Shown here one piece after another: positions 22,905 to 37,009 of a DNA stretch of 64,000 nt. The stretch spans positions 62,001-126,000 of the forward strand of contig WACJ01000503.1 in NCBI GenBank assembly GCA_008973525.1, in the 5' to 3' direction. Numbering within the stretch: position 1 is the first letter of the stretch; each line of letters opens with the position of its first letter. Origin of the DNA: Stenopsyche tienmushanensis. Its lineage: Eukaryota > Arthropoda > Insecta > Trichoptera > Stenopsychidae. Both the position numbers and the translations under genes were made by a program. The notes under the pieces are model-generated. The model searched no databases. It had not been told where the DNA came from and saw only the letters and a list, made by a program, of their open reading frames with translations.

Positions 22905-24255
22905 AATGTTTTTTTTTCGAAGGAGGGGAATCTTTCTAAGACACCACCATTTTGGTGGCAGTGTGAGATTTTTACTCAATAAACCTCTCCTCCGGTTCCA
23001 CCAGCACAAGTATTGCTCGAGGGTGGCGGCGATGTATCTCTCTTGGGCCTCATGTTATCACTTCGTGTTGTCCTACCCTATTATTGATCTTAAGAGTAGG
23101 ATATTCTTGGGACCCCTTATGTACCCCGCTGGGTTTTCTCGCTCATAGGTTGAGGAGGAGGATGCTTCAGTGCGTGTCCGACGTCTCAGTCATTCAGCAT
23201 CCTCCTTCTGCAGCATAACGCTCGCCACGTATCCGCACAACACATTCCATGCCCTGGCATTGCATCGTAGGGACCATGTTGCTGGAAGTCTTTTGAGGCG
23301 AAACCCACCATTATTTTCGTGCCTGTACCGTGCCAAAAAAGCATCTAGTCAACGCGGACACTCAGTTAAACAATTAATACAGGGGTTGATGCCGAGAAAC
23401 ATTCCTTTGCTCCACCGTGGCTGTTGCAAAAGTTGCTGGGGTTGGGGGAAGGGCTACTCGCTACCGACACTGGACGGAGTTCATAATTATTCAGAATGAA
23501 GAGTCATATTATTATTAAGTCCAGCTATCAGCAAAACTGTTATAATGTTGCTGGGAGTGAGTGAATTGATTTCAAGCTCCTCCCGCAATGCGTCCCTCTA
23601 TGTGCTCCAAGCCGAGCAGTCCAATAGTGTGTGTGCAGCATCGTCCAGCATCGCTCTGCAGTGGTGGCGTTGCGGATCCCCAGTAAATATCTGGGTGAGG
23701 TGGTAGCACAGCTGGCCGTGTTTCCTGGATACCCAGGACTTCAGGTTCAGAATGAATCGATGAGTCCATCGACTTTTGGCGGAGCTGTTCCATCGAGACT
23801 GCCATTCCGCCATAGCGAACTACCTGGCTCTCTGCCTGGTTTCTCCAGTGCGTGTGATTTTTCTTTCTTTTGCGAGTAGGCGGTATGCTGTGACTCTGAT
23901 TGCACTTCTCCTCTGTACTCTAGCCAAATTGAGCCTGGTCCTTTCGAAGTGTAATGTCTCGGCTCATATCTGATCTCCGTACAATAGTACCGAGTGAACC
24001 ACCTCGTTGTATAGTCTTCTACGGTTTGTCTTAGGGCCTCCAATGTTAGGCATCAACTTGGCTAGAACTTCCGCAATACTAGTCGCCTTTGTTGCGGCCT
24101 TCTCCATATGGGCAACAAAATGGAGCTTGTCGTCGATTTCCAGTCGAACTGCCACTAATCTAAGACGTCTCGAAGGACTATGTGGCCTGCCCGAGGGAGA
24201 CTGTGTCGTAGATGTCCATGACCTTCCAATTAGACCCCATGGCTTTGGCACCTAA
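22905..24255 (-). mobile_element. R1-clade non-LTR retrotransposon relic (ORF2 C-terminal part)
   Basis: On - from 24251 the frame runs LEIDDKLHFVAHMEKAATKA, then LAKLMPNIGGPKTNRRRLYN and VVHSVLLYGDQ, which is the thumb region after the reverse transcriptase palm. After frame changes comes CHHCRAM...HTLLDCSAW-like sequence (about 23600-23660), fitting the C-terminal zinc knuckle. Lower still (about 23190-23260) is WNVLCGYVASVMLQKEDAE, the usual C-terminal tail. The tail is separated from the knuckle by unexplained sequence, suggesting an insertion or two fragments. The higher G+C marks the element off from its flanks. The endonuclease and catalytic palm are absent. The LMPNIGGP motif is shared with the relic at 58375-59610. 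Confidence 0.75.
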
Positions 24256-24582
24256 AGTCCTCAGAGAGGTCCAATTTTTTTTTCGAATGCAATATATAAT
24301 TTACTTGGGGAAAAAAACCATTTATTTTAACATGAATATATCAAATAGTTAAGACCATTCTTTGAAATTTAGATCCCTCCAAATTTATCAGCAGCAAAGA
24401 TATATAATTGGCGTTTAACTCCAGATTTATTCTTATCTTTGATCTAATTAATTGATATCTTACAAGTTGGTATCTTACAAGTTTTACTCAGATATTTATT
24501 TTTTAGATTTGAAAAGGTAAATATTAGAATGATTACAGACATATTTTCACAACCGATTCGTCTTAATAGTTTTAAAATTAAT

Positions 24583-24732
24583 GCCCTTCGACATGTTCGC
24601 CCAGATGGCCCACTGGGTGAGCGATCACAAATAAAACTTCAATATCAAGCGCCTAAAGAGGTAAATGTATGATATGGTCCAGATAGATACATTTCTTTCC
24701 ATTTCTGTCCAGATATTGAAGAAGTCTTAATA
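24583..24732 (+). repeat. Dispersed repeat with TGATGA-type tail, copy 2
   Basis: Contains GTTCGCCCAGATGGCCC, GGGTGAGCG, and the paired CTTCAATATC (24637-24646) and GATATTGAAG (24712-24721) seen in copies at 6553 and 36172. The TGA-rich tail is lost. Confidence 0.55.
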
Positions 24733-24739
24733 TTGCATT

Positions 24740-27700
24740 TTACCATCAAAGGTTTTTAAATGCAAATTTTATATTAAAATAATTTTGTCCCTTTTAAAAT
24801 AAAATTCTTCCTAGTTTAATGTGGATTTTAGCATTTTTTGTATAATAAAATTTCCAATTTAAATAATAGTTTAGTCTGCTTAACGACGACGCAATAGTCT
24901 TGCTTAACATTGAAATGAGTGGCGTGATGAGCCTTTCTAAAATAACGCAAACGTCGGAGAGTATTTCGCGAAATCAAATTACGAGTTTGAAATTTGGAGT
25001 GATGATACGCGAAACGAAGTTCCACACTTTGAGAGAAGATATTCCGGATGGGGAGATGAAGAAAAAAAACCTTTTTGGTCTCTGTTCGGAAAATATTTGC
25101 CGAGAGATGGCAGTGTCAATGAACGTGGATTGTGTGATAAAATGTATTAAGGGAAAATTCTAGATTACTTACTTGTCTTGTTTCTCGTGATCGTGTTGAA
25201 TGTGAGAAAATTGAAAGACGCTCATTTCTTGCCTCACATTTCTGTATTTGCTGTGTTATACTTATGTGCTGGAAAAAACGTCTGTAAAGTTCGCTTATTA
25301 CATTTACCTTTTCTTCGGAATAATGCTGCTGATGTAATCAAATAGCATAGGGCTCATGCGAATCCTTTGAATACTTATAGATCCCATTATATTAACTTGT
25401 CCTAAAATCTTATTTTATTCAAAGGAAAAATTCACTCACAGGACATGTATCAAAAAATTTACAAACCGGAAATTTAAAAGATTTTTCTTTGTGTTCGAAT
25501 AGCAATTTAATATTATATTTAGCGAAATTTTACATTTCGTTACAACATTTATTAGCTTAAAATATTATTTAATTACATTAAAAAAATATTATTTTATCGA
25601 AATAATGAATTTATATATATTATATAAACCTTGTTGTTAAATTTCATAATCAATTAAGTAATAAGAACGATTTATACTAAATACCATTCAAAATATATTA
25701 CTAAAAATCAAACAGAATAATAAATGAAATTGGTCGATTTTACCGCTTAACCTACAACATCGTATAAAACACGTGATATATTGCACAGTATATCTATAGT
25801 CTACATCGTTAGAGCTTAAATCAACTTTTTTAAAGCATTTTAAGTATAATTTGCTAGCTACAAAATCAACTTAGCTTTAATGGCCAATATGTGTATGCCA
25901 GTTTTTTTCCTGAAAAAAAAAAAACGCATATGTAAAGCTTTCTCCATCTCTGGATGTTTAGCTTTCTTGAAAGTTAAATATCTAGAGCTTCATACCTGGC
26001 CCACAATCAATGGTGAAAATGAACTTTTGAATGTTCTTGCGATACTTTTTAGTAACATAAACTGTGGATTGGCCTACCCTTGTACTCACTTGCCAACTTA
26101 CAAAAATATTAATTGCAACTTAAGCGATCTTGAATCATACTTTTACATTGACGAAGTTTTACCGTACATATGTACTGTATTTGTATTGGATTATCGGACT
26201 ACGAGGGGCTAAGTCAATATAAAAGATCATTAAAATTAACGATAAGTCACATGTAATATATTTTTTTTCCGTAGAGTAAAGACCTTCATTCCATTATATT
26301 GCAATCAAATATTTTGCACAGAAAAGAGTGCCAATATTTTCTTTCAAAAATTTAATTTTGATTATATAATGAAAATTGCTTATATTAAAACTATAATTGA
26401 GTTGTTGGAATGTCTTTATCTATTTTATTCTCCGCGTTGTAAGGGTCGTCACTATTTGCAGGCTATACGTAGGACGCTTTAAAGATCCATCAAGTCCTCT
26501 TATTTGATAATGCCCATTGTCTCTATATCTCTTTATTGACCCTCAGTCCGAATATAAACTAATTCTTTTTTATGTTCTCTCCCAAGAAGGGCAAAAGGGG
26601 ATTCCTTTTTTATACTTGGGAAATCTGTCGCCCGGAGCCTGTTTCTACGTTTTTAAAATACCCTCTAATATTTGGGCAAAAGACTCTTAGACAACATGAG
26701 AAGTAAGTGTATGGGTGCTCTTCATGAATATAAGGGGTGATTTGGGTATTCAAATATCGCTTTACGAATGCAATATATTTTTTGTCGTCTGTTACTTTCG
26801 AATTGATATACGTATTAATCTATTTTTGTTTTTCTGAAACGTAATAAGCTTTCATGAAATATTTGTTCGCGGTGTTGAAGCATTCTATAGAATTCAAATG
26901 TGGTTTTATCCAGGAGGTGATAAATATCGCCTTTATTCAAACAACATTTCAAAATTTGCTGATATATTAAATATTCACTGATAAATGAAGCAGTGATCCA
27001 TCACAATTTCAGCTGAGTAATAAATAATAAAAGCCGATATGGCTATTTATAAGTACAAAAACGTGGAAACACTTGTTCTGCATCATCAACACAGTTAGAC
27101 CGATGTGTGCTAATAAAAGCCCTAATATTAATATTAATCTTATAGACAAATAGACATTTTGAGAGATATGGCATGCTTAAATTATGATTAAATTATTGAA
27201 TTATGAAATTTAATCAGAAAACAAACATTAAAAAAGACGTTCATTAATAATTTGGCTCAGCAAATGACTACAAAAAAATAAGTCAAACGTATAATAAAAA
27301 CCTATTTTAAAACGCTCTCATACCGTAATAGTTTGAAGTTTTATTGAATAGTTTGAAGTTATTAGTGTTTTATTAAATAAAATAATAAAGGTTGAATCAA
27401 TCATTTCTCAATTTGATTTGGAGAATATTCCTAGTTTTATGCCATCAATCATCAGCTATTTTTAAAGACTATGTCTAAAATTGACAATGGCAACAGTAAT
27501 TAAATTATTTATCATAATATAAGTTGATGCATATTTCATAAGATTTTAATATTTTAATGCATTCATATTTTGATTGAATGATCCCGTTGACTTTTTTTTA
27601 AATTTTGCAAGTATTACTAAAAATGCGATGCATAGAGACCATTTGTCGAAGGTGTATAGGTGTGGACAAAACGGGTGGAAAAGGTCGTAATAGATTTGTG

Positions 27701-29585
27701 AGTAGATCTGCCGCCTGAGGATATGACCGGGAAATGAAGGTAGCTGATCGAGAAGGGAGGCCCAGAGAGAGAGAGAGGTCTTTGTAACGGCCCCCACGTT
27801 GGCCGATTCAGGACACGAAAGAAAATCATTCTCGAAAAAGAAATGTGGGCCCTAAACTGTTTTCCTCACGGACAAGAAAATAGCTTGTGCTATACGAGAG
27901 CGTATCGTCTCCGATGGATCGTATTTGCAGACCCTAATTTGTCACTTATACGTAAATTTACGGCCGTATATACACGTGAGAATGGGATATGACGGGGTTT
28001 TTATGAACTACGTAATTGCATCATCGTAGTTGCCTTGAAAAAATCCTAAACTTAATGATTTACCTATTCTATATTTCAGGGATGAACATTCAAACGTGTC
28101 TCACCATAATTTAAATTTAGCAATTAATAAGCATCATAGTTCCAAGTTTTAACTGGCTTCTTTTCTATCATCCTTATCCTTGGTTATTAATACTATTAGC
28201 GAATTGATGCCATTATGGAACGACGTCGGTGACACTTAATCTAGTGAACTCTATACAATCACATGGTATAACATCCCTTCTATAAATTGTTTTAGCAGAC
28301 CACCATTCTCAGATTTAAAATACAATCACCCTTTCTATATAAGGTAATATTGGATATAATAAATATCTGATGAGTCAAATTAATACTATTTGTAAATAAA
28401 TCTATTTTAGGCATATATTACAGCTGTCTATTATAAAATATATTAAATCCGAAACGCATATCATAAATTTGTAGCATTCTTATCATGACATACATTAATT
28501 ATTTTAATTATAGCATAGTTATTTTTCCTCAACCAGAGGGTTTTTCGGGATACTTTCATTCCCATTCAGGGGATAAGTTTTCATATGCTTAAGCTGCATT
28601 GTTTGGCTTATATAGGCTTATGGATATGTTATTTTATATTTAATTTTCAATCTGCTTACCAAAAGGTTTTATATATTAAGAATGTTCTTTATAAATCCAG
28701 ATATTTTTGCACAAAAACCATTTTATTAATAGTTGTGTAAGATTATCTCGTATTTTCAAGTGCTAGAATAATGGAATTTTATTTCAATGAGGCAATAAAT
28801 TCATTAAAACACAAAAATAATATTTATTGCATAAGATGTTTATATATAGTTAATGTAATTTTATGAAGCTTAATAATGTATATTCCATAATATCGTTCGA
28901 TAGAAGCATTGAGCTCCGTTGAAGTTCTGAAGGCTTGTCCAATGATAGAACTTTCAAACATTGTATTCATACGTCATTATTCTAAACTTAGATATCCCAA
29001 AATATCATCAATTAAAGAAGAAATTCTATGTGCTCATACATAAATGGTTAGTATATGTCGTCCAAAAATTGAGTGGGTATCAATCGTTTAAATTCCGATT
29101 GTATGAAAAGCGAATGAAAGTTAATACAAGCATTGTGGCTTTTAATAACGACCAAAAATTATGATGTATGATACATTATTTTTAAAAATGAAAAGTGGCA
29201 TAAAATGACTTGACAGACAATAAAAACGTATTAACAAAAAGTGTATCAACTCAGTGGGATGTAATTTCGAGGATTTTTGATTAATTGTACAAATATGTTC
29301 AATACATGATTTTATACATGAGCCTGTATTAATTGCCAATATCATATTGCATATCTTAAAAAGCTTAATTGAGAGCTTTTAGTTCGAATTATTTTTAAAT
29401 TAAATACTCTTAACGCAGCTTAAAAACACCAAGATTCTCAAGGATCTTGATATTAAGTTTCATTCGCGGGCTTTTAAAAAATTGTCGATAGGAAGGTGTT
29501 TATCCTCGTCATAAATTATCAAGTTCGACAATCCTTCGATACTTATAAACGCACCCATGAATCTTCCGTTTAAATGTTTCAAAAC
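24740..29585. other. Intergenic DNA, no gene seen
   Basis: Frames at 24900-25163, 25880-26212, 27546-27797 and 28961-29164 carry no recognised domain. A higher-G+C block at about 27640-28010, including a GA-rich run, may be a non-coding conserved element. The rest is plain A+T-rich sequence. Confidence 0.45.
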
Positions 29586-29589
29586 GTGT

Positions 29590-29830
29590 CAAGGGTATAA
29601 TGGCACGGCTGTTGTTCACTGTCAGGGGTTAAATCCCCGGTAGGTGGAAGGTTTCTTGATTGGCATATCGCATATTGATCGGCTCCAGACACTAATGGTC
29701 TTGTTTTGTCCCGATGACAGCCTTACAATCATGATTTTCCTCTGACAAATCAAACAGATATTCAAGAACAAAAGGTACGATCAAACCTACACGTGCACCT
29801 AATGACAAAACAAAGCACTTAATTCTTTTA
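29590..29830 (+). repeat. tRNA-derived SINE-like sequence
   Basis: At 29590-29640 a tRNA-like head has TATAATGG near its start (compare the A-box region of tRNA-Asp or tRNA-Gly), CTGTCA where an anticodon arm could be, and GGGGTTAAATCCCCGG as a B-box/T-arm hairpin. The cloverleaf is incomplete, and unrelated sequence continues to about 29830. A SINE or tRNA pseudogene is more likely than a working tRNA. Confidence 0.4.
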
Positions 29831-29839
29831 GGAGCGACC

Positions 29840-32800
29840 CGAGAGCTCGACGTCTTCACCAAAGTACAAACAAATAGCTCCCCTAAATGAATTCCTTTTT
29901 AACGGTATTAAATTACCAGTCGCCTGTAAATCCAATAATATTGCGCGTTCATACAGACATCAAATTGTACACGAAGAGTGCTCTTCTATTGCTTAATGAA
30001 AATATTCTGCAATAGAAAGGCGAGTGGGAATTCCACAATTTTTCGGCGCCAACCGCCTTTATCAACCCTCAGTTGTAAACACAACCCCCAGACCACCTTT
30101 TCCCATATGTTTTTCACGCGATTTTCTCATTTTTTACGCTTCTATTTTTTCCACCCTGCCATATTTTCTCATAACACCCTTTCATATTTTAATACATCTT
30201 TTTCGCACATTACAACACACGCTGGTTTTTTAACGCTCTAGCGCTTCGAGGACATCTGTCTGCTGTTTTGATCAAATCGACCTTTATAAAGAGCATTCGA
30301 ATATTCGCGCAAAATTATTTCATATGCGATAGAATTTAAAAACACATTAAATACATGCTTTCATCATAACACATCCTCGAGATCTCATAAAAAATACATA
30401 AATCGAATAGTACTATTATAATTACTCTTTCATCTATGATATACGGCTGTCGTTCATAAAACACTCATTATTTAGTCACAAACTAAAATTATACCATATA
30501 TAATAGCTATAATTAATATTTCCTACTTTTGATATTTTACACGAAAACATGTATTTTCTCAGCGTTTATAAATCCATGAAGAATATTTCAAGAATTCATT
30601 AAAGAATATAGAAGGAAGAAAATTGCCATATAAATATACTCATATATTATTTTACAAATATATAAAAAAATAGTATAATAAAAAATATAAAGGACGTCGA
30701 TACTTTTAAGCAAATTATGGGGGCTAAGATTTTGCTATAATGCTGATTGATGCATTTATGTATATAATATGTATGTTTAGTAGAGATAATTACTTTAAAT
30801 TAATAGCCTGTGAAATAAATATTTTTTAGATAAATTAATTCTATCTTAATTTACGCAATATCTATATGTATTAATTTTCGATTTTATTTTGCCTTTGATA
30901 TGAAACGAATTGCATTTTCCATACGTAACAAAGAATTGCGGGGGATTCCCTGAAATATATTCATATATATTTTAGGAAAATTCCCGCAACTATTTGTTTA
31001 GTTTAAGTAATATAAGCTTGTATAAAATAAACAAATACACGATTGTAAGAGCAAACGGTCCTAAGAAAAGAATTACCTGAAATGTCAAATTTAATATAAG
31101 GTGTACCCATAATGATTCTCGTTTTTTAAATGATAGATTTGAATGCTAATGTTTGCTTTTATTTTTATCATATTATTACAAAATATAATTTCCATTGTTC
31201 TTCAACTATTTGGTAACATTTTGATGCCTCTATCATAAACATTGACCAAGTGTTGGTATAGTGCATAATTTTTATAATGCGTAATTTCATGATGCAATTC
31301 GTAAGTTAAAAGAGAAAGATGTGTAATTTCCACACCATAGTCCTGCGAGTTATTTAAAAATTCATCATTAAAAAACAAATTTGGATGAATTCTCTCAATA
31401 ATACCTTGTGCCAAAGAAATGGCTTCATATTTGATCGGTAACACTTAATTACATTATAACACGCATACGATAAGTCAAATATGATCTTCTCTATAATTTG
31501 GATTAGTTATTATATTATTATAAAATCGATATTACTTTAATAATTGATATGCTATTGAAAATTTTTCGTTATCTGTTTGATTTCGATTAATATTATATTG
31601 TTAGTTTTTCTACTTGAATACATCAAGGAAATGTTTTTGTCTGGAATGCCACTATTTTACCTTTGAAATTTGATCAATTTTCCCTTTGAAATAAATTCCA
31701 TTCGGAATTTTATTTTGGAAAATTTTAGTTCAAACAACTAATGATTTTTTGGAATGCATAGATTTCAAAATTTTCCAACATTTTACACCGAATCAATAAA
31801 TATACTAGTATATTTAAAAATAATTTTATGAATACAATCGTATATATAATACATTATATTTCAATCCCCATATATATTTCTTTAATTTTTTTACATAAAC
31901 ATATTTGTTCATATGCTATTTATTATATATGAAAAATCGATCAAATTAATAAAGTCGATATAAATAATATAATGTTGATGATGATTTCACAAAATTCATT
32001 CGCTAAGATTTAATTGATACATGTCGTTTTACTAGAAACTTGTTTTTCATTGACTCCATTAAAACTATTTCATACATAATTTCAACAAAATCCGCGTTAT
32101 TAATTTGATTTTGTACACAAATATATATCTTTATATGGGAATTGCAATAAAAATACTGCACGTAAACGCTTATTGCTTCAACATCATGGTCGTTGGCTTT
32201 CAGACATCAATCTTCTGTTTTCAAGTGGGGTATCGAGTTCGTCTACGATATATCAATGGCACATGTAGCCGAATGCATTGCGTAATAAGAGTATAAAAAT
32301 CGTCAATCCCAATTACGTTATACGATCTCACATTTATTGCAGCTCCTCCCTATCCCGTCATATTATATCTAGTTGACGTCCCCTTTATATTTATCCATCT
32401 TTAACTCCCCAACACCCCCCGCGAACGTATCCAAAGAGCTTTATTGCTGCGCGTTATAATATCTGTTTTTTGTTTATTGGCATTTTTTACTCTCGGATTT
32501 TTCTCCGGGACTGTGCCATGAAAGAGAAGAAGAGAAGAAAGAAGACTGGCTGCTGATTCAACCAGACATTCCCTTGTCAATGTGTTACGTATCCAATATT
32601 GGTATTCAATAAATGTTAGGGGCGTTTTCAATAAGCGAAGCCTCTTCCCCCGTCTACCCACTGAGACAATGTGTCAGAAAAGAGAGTATTGCCAATGTCA
32701 TTTGATTCCCATTTCTTTGTCTATAATCCACTAATGCAATGTTTTCCAACGTTAATAAAATGAGATGGCTGAACCAATAACCCTCGGCTTATTTGTTTCA

Positions 32801-35800
32801 TCAGTAGGCATTTTCTCATATCCCAGACTCGATTTGAGCTCTGTTTAACATTAATAAGAAGTGTCAAATGCTTTAAAGCTACGGCTTTATTTCGTTCCAA
32901 AAAAGCCATGATTTTATAATTGAACTGTCTTAAATATGCAACGCTGGATTGCTTTTCAGGCTAAATATTGTAGATAGACCTTATAAATACAATTAACAAT
33001 TTGTAAAGAAGTTATCTTCTCATTATGAACACTAACAATCACGCATACATTCGAAATTATTTACGTATATGGTTTAGCAATTATTATCTATGCATAGATA
33101 TGTCATTATTCTAAAATTATTTTAATAAAGCAACACTTATCAGAGATGTAGCAAAATCATACCATTTAAATTTCCAGGAAGGAAAAGTTTTCTCAATATA
33201 ATATAGATGTTTGATCTGTTTGATATCCGAAGGATATGTATGATAGAAAAGGACCATAACAGTCGTTTCACATTTATTGTCTTTCATTTCATTAGTTAAC
33301 TTATTACAAATGTAATTCGCAAATCGTGCAGTATACGCAAAAACAACCCTTTTGAATATTTGGCGTATTAATCACACCAAATAAAAGATCTTATAATAGA
33401 AAGCGAACATTCACTATAGAGCCAAAAAAAAACTGTCTGTAGAGCATTGAACATTGTATTGGTGTCGGCATTCTGATATTAATATCCCGGTAACAATATG
33501 AAACCCTCCTACAGTGTTCCGGGGGCTGGAAAACGCACCCAGAGGCAATAAAATCTCGAATTAGACCAAACAAATTTTATCCGTTTTATTTTTCACCCCT
33601 ATAAAGAAACGTATCGGCCGTTGAACAGAGTGAACAAATAGCTGCCGAAATCCATCATCAAATTTACTCTAAAAAATGGAAATTCGCTTTTCACAATATA
33701 CGTAGTATTTTGCAGCTATTTCAATTCCGAATAATGTCCGACTTGGATGATATTAATTTGCAAAAATCCTTTGATGATTTCAAATTTGTGACTTTTATTT
33801 TTGGATTGTTAATATTTTTTGCAGTATAACATCTTTGTGCCACATTGTATTCGCACATGTATTGGTAGTATTACACACATAACGATGTGAAAATCATATA
33901 AAACAATAAAAAAAACTCACCCTTTTCACACTCGACGACCGCAAAAGCTGTTTTTGCATATTTATATGCATAAGTACCATCAAAAACCCTCAAATGGGCG
34001 AGGAGACTTTCCAAAATATAAAATTTAAATGAAGCTTTAAAAATATGATATTCTTAGTGCCTTTTAATTTCATTTTTCTGACTACTTGCTGCTATCCATT
34101 TGTTATAGCTTTTTCAAACAATTCACACCCCTTCGTCATTGATTTACTGCCCCTGACTGTTTTATTTATTTGAAAATATCACCCTTTATTTTCAACGTTT
34201 ATTTCTTGAACCAATAAAATTAGCAATATAAACACGAGGGTGGATTTTTTACATTGGCGTAAGAATTAAGGAAAAGGAAGTGTGAATAAATGAAGAAATT
34301 TTATATTACATTTGACAAAGAAAATAATAAATGTTTATCAAAATATTTGAATAATATTAAACGGTAAGTAAGTATTTAAATGCATTTTCAACCCTTAAGC
34401 CTACAACATTGTATAAGCTATATGGTAATAAATTTGAGCCAAAAATTAAGGAGACATTTAGTACTGTGGCATGTTTATTTGTACAAATATTAGAGGAATT
34501 ATTTGAAAACCTAAGAAGCGATCTATTAAATTTCCTTAAGAGATGACGTACATGTAAGCAATGGCAGCTTGCAAATATTTTTACAATAAAGGTCTAATTG
34601 TAAAAATGAAATGTGCGGGATACGGATACGCAGAGAAGAAAAAGAAGAATCAACCAAAAGCCTTGGTCGTAAGAACACGCTTTCTTCCCGCCGGCTTCCC
34701 AGCTGTCTTGTAACTGGTATTTCTCTATCCAAATAAAATAAATATTTTGACTATAATTAGCGCTTATATATATTTTTATCAATCTAACTTTTGGATACTA
34801 ATATTTATCAATTAATCACTACCAAAGAATAATAATAGTCTTCAAAAAAAACTATTTTATTTCTTATTTCTTGCTTAAATAATATTTATAATTCAAATTC
34901 ACTTGTGGATTGAGTACATGGACAGATATATATTTAGATGTGGCACTCAGAACTTAAATGAGGAATGCCTCATATTAAGCGCTATTTTATTAAGGGAGGA
35001 ATGATAATATGTCGGAATATTTGAGAATCTTTTTACGCATAGGAATGTTTCGAATAAAAATATGCAAAAATGTGGTGTCAGAGGGCATTCGTTGCGCTCC
35101 CTCTATTGAAACGGATGTGCTGAAACTCCTTATATTCCATAAATCATATTGGAAACTCCGTGGGTGAAAAGTCGACATCGGGAAAATTAGACGTTGAACC
35201 ATTTTGTTCATTTTCGAATATATTAGTTGAAAAAATTAATATGCTTTATGGATTATACTAAAAAATTGGGAGAGTCGGGAGATTGTATTCCTTTTGTTTC
35301 CCTATGCAAATTTATAGAAAGAAGAATCGATTTTCCACAATACTGTTTTACGTGAGGCAAACAAAGTGTATTAGCTGCACTCGTATAGAGAATCCCATTT
35401 GCATCGAAAATACTTAAGGTTAAATCGAGTTCATAGACTTTTAACTCCATAAAATTATCATTTTATTAAAATAAGTCATTTAATAGCAATTATTTTTATA
35501 AAAATGTTAATAAATTAATATTAGCTCCATCTAAAATCATCAAATGATCAAGTTCTTTGGAATATTGAATTAGATTGTAGACTTTTTATATAAATTTTGG
35601 ATTTAAATATAGAATGTGAAAAATAAATTCTACGAAACCAATAAATTTAGAAGTTCCTAAGTATTAATATTTCTAATATTTTCTGCTTTTAACATCATAT
35701 TCAAACTAAAAGTTTTATTCATAATCCAACTTTAACATAGTCATGTTTGAAATTTCCCACGAAAAGTATCCTATGACGAACGCTTACACTATATGACTGA

Positions 35801-36170
35801 TGTTACACCTTAATAAAATTATGTTTAAAAACAAATAAATTGAATATTAAAAAATATTTTGATCTTCTGTCTTTGGATTCTTTATTTGCGACATGATTTT
35901 AAAGAATCCAGGTGTCATTTACATCTGTCAAGAAGCAGTGAGTAAAAGGCATCTGATAAATTCCGGTCGTCGCACCTGAGAGACGTGCATGCTGATTTTG
36001 ATTTATGCACATTTTGCATCTAGTCTTACATGAATCAATTTTTTTATAAGTGAAATATTTTCATTTGAGATGTACTATTTTGAATTTAGAATTAAATGAC
36101 ATCTATTATGGCACTAAACGCCGAAGTTTGAATACTTAGATGCGACATAATTACCACTGTCTAATACAAT
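29840..36170. other. Intergenic DNA with scattered higher-G+C blocks
   Basis: No host exon was recognised. Blocks at about 29970-30260, 32320-32700, 33390-33640 and 34600-34720 are less A+T-rich and look unique but have no coherent coding signal. A mariner relic lies at 31096-31445. The frames at 32401-32661, 34526-34732 and 35253-35450 show no motif. Confidence 0.4.
31096..31445 (-). mobile_element. Probable mariner relic, C-terminal end and terminus
   Basis: On - the frame ends VYDRGIKMLPNSWRTMEI (through a stop), which fits the C-terminal FY-RGI-LP-RW pattern of mariner transposases. About 100 bp further on is a terminus-like AGGTGTACCCATAATGATTC preceded by TA, similar to the one at 42764. 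The upstream part of the frame (31250-31440) is not clearly alignable. Confidence 0.4.
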
Positions 36171-36171
36171 T

Positions 36172-36520
36172 TGGACTGGACTCCTTGCACTCCAGAAAGC
36201 CCTTTCTAGTAGAATCTTAAAGGTCGTCTAGAGTAGTTTTCCATCATCTCTCTATGAAAACTATTCAGTCTTTACAAACCTCCCACACTCCCTATCGAGA
36301 CGTTTGCGAAAACGTTCGTCAATACGTTCATTCAGGATACCCGCAGGGTGAGCGTTCGAAATAAAGCTCGATGGTAATGCTACCTTCAATATCGAGCGAA
36401 TGAGGAGGTGAATGTATGATACAGACGAGATGGATGTAACCCCTTCCTAGTGAATGGATATTGAAGAGGCCCATAGTTCTGCAGTGGACTGTTTGTGACT
36501 GCACTATGATGATGATGATT
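36172..36520 (+). repeat. Dispersed repeat with TGATGA-type tail, copy 3 (longest)
   Basis: Starts GGACTGGACTCCTTGCACTCCAG and ends ACTATGATGATGATGATT. Contains CTTCAATATC (36384-36393) paired with GATATTGAAG (36457-36466) and CTGCAGTGGACTG near the tail. It is the most complete of five copies and may serve as the reference. Confidence 0.65.
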
Positions 36521-36616
36521 AGGTTGATGCATGAATAACGTCGTATTTTTTTTAAGTAAACAGAAGCTAATTGCATTTTATATAAAGGTTTTCCTTAGGA
36601 TCATGCAAGGAAAAGA

Positions 36617-36875
36617 GGACTGGACTTGATGCACTTCAGAAAATATTTTCCAGTAGAATAAATACGGTGGTTTTGAATAGCTTTTCATTACCATCCAAAA
36701 AAATGCTCAGTCTTTAATAATTCAAAACCACCCTTCGATAGGTTCGCCCAGATAACCCGTTGGATGAGCGTTTAGATATAAAGTGCGGGGGGTATGTTAC
36801 ATTTAATATCAAGTACGTAAGAAGGTCCAATGTTTGATGGAGATGATATGAATGTGAACCGATTCTATGAATAGA
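36617..36875 (+). repeat. Dispersed repeat with TGATGA-type tail, copy 4
   Basis: Starts GGACTGGACTTGATGCACTTCAG, with GTTCGCCCAGATAACCCG and GGATGAGCG in the same order as copy 3. The downstream palindrome arm and tail are degraded. Confidence 0.6.
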
Positions 36876-37009
36876 CTGCTAAAGAATCTTTATTCCAGAA
36901 ATGAGCGTATTAAATCGCAAGCAAAATTCGTCCTATACGTCGCGATGATTTATATAATAATTTTTCCATTAATTTTTAGGTATTACTCCTATATTTTCGA
37001 TATGTGATG

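Noticed and set aside
23170..23879. Plus-strand frames over the R1-clade relic
   Set aside because: They are antisense to the recognisable minus-strand retrotransposon reading.
25880..26212. 110-codon + frame
   Set aside because: Low-complexity start, no domain and no flanking gene structure; composition like the surrounding non-coding DNA.
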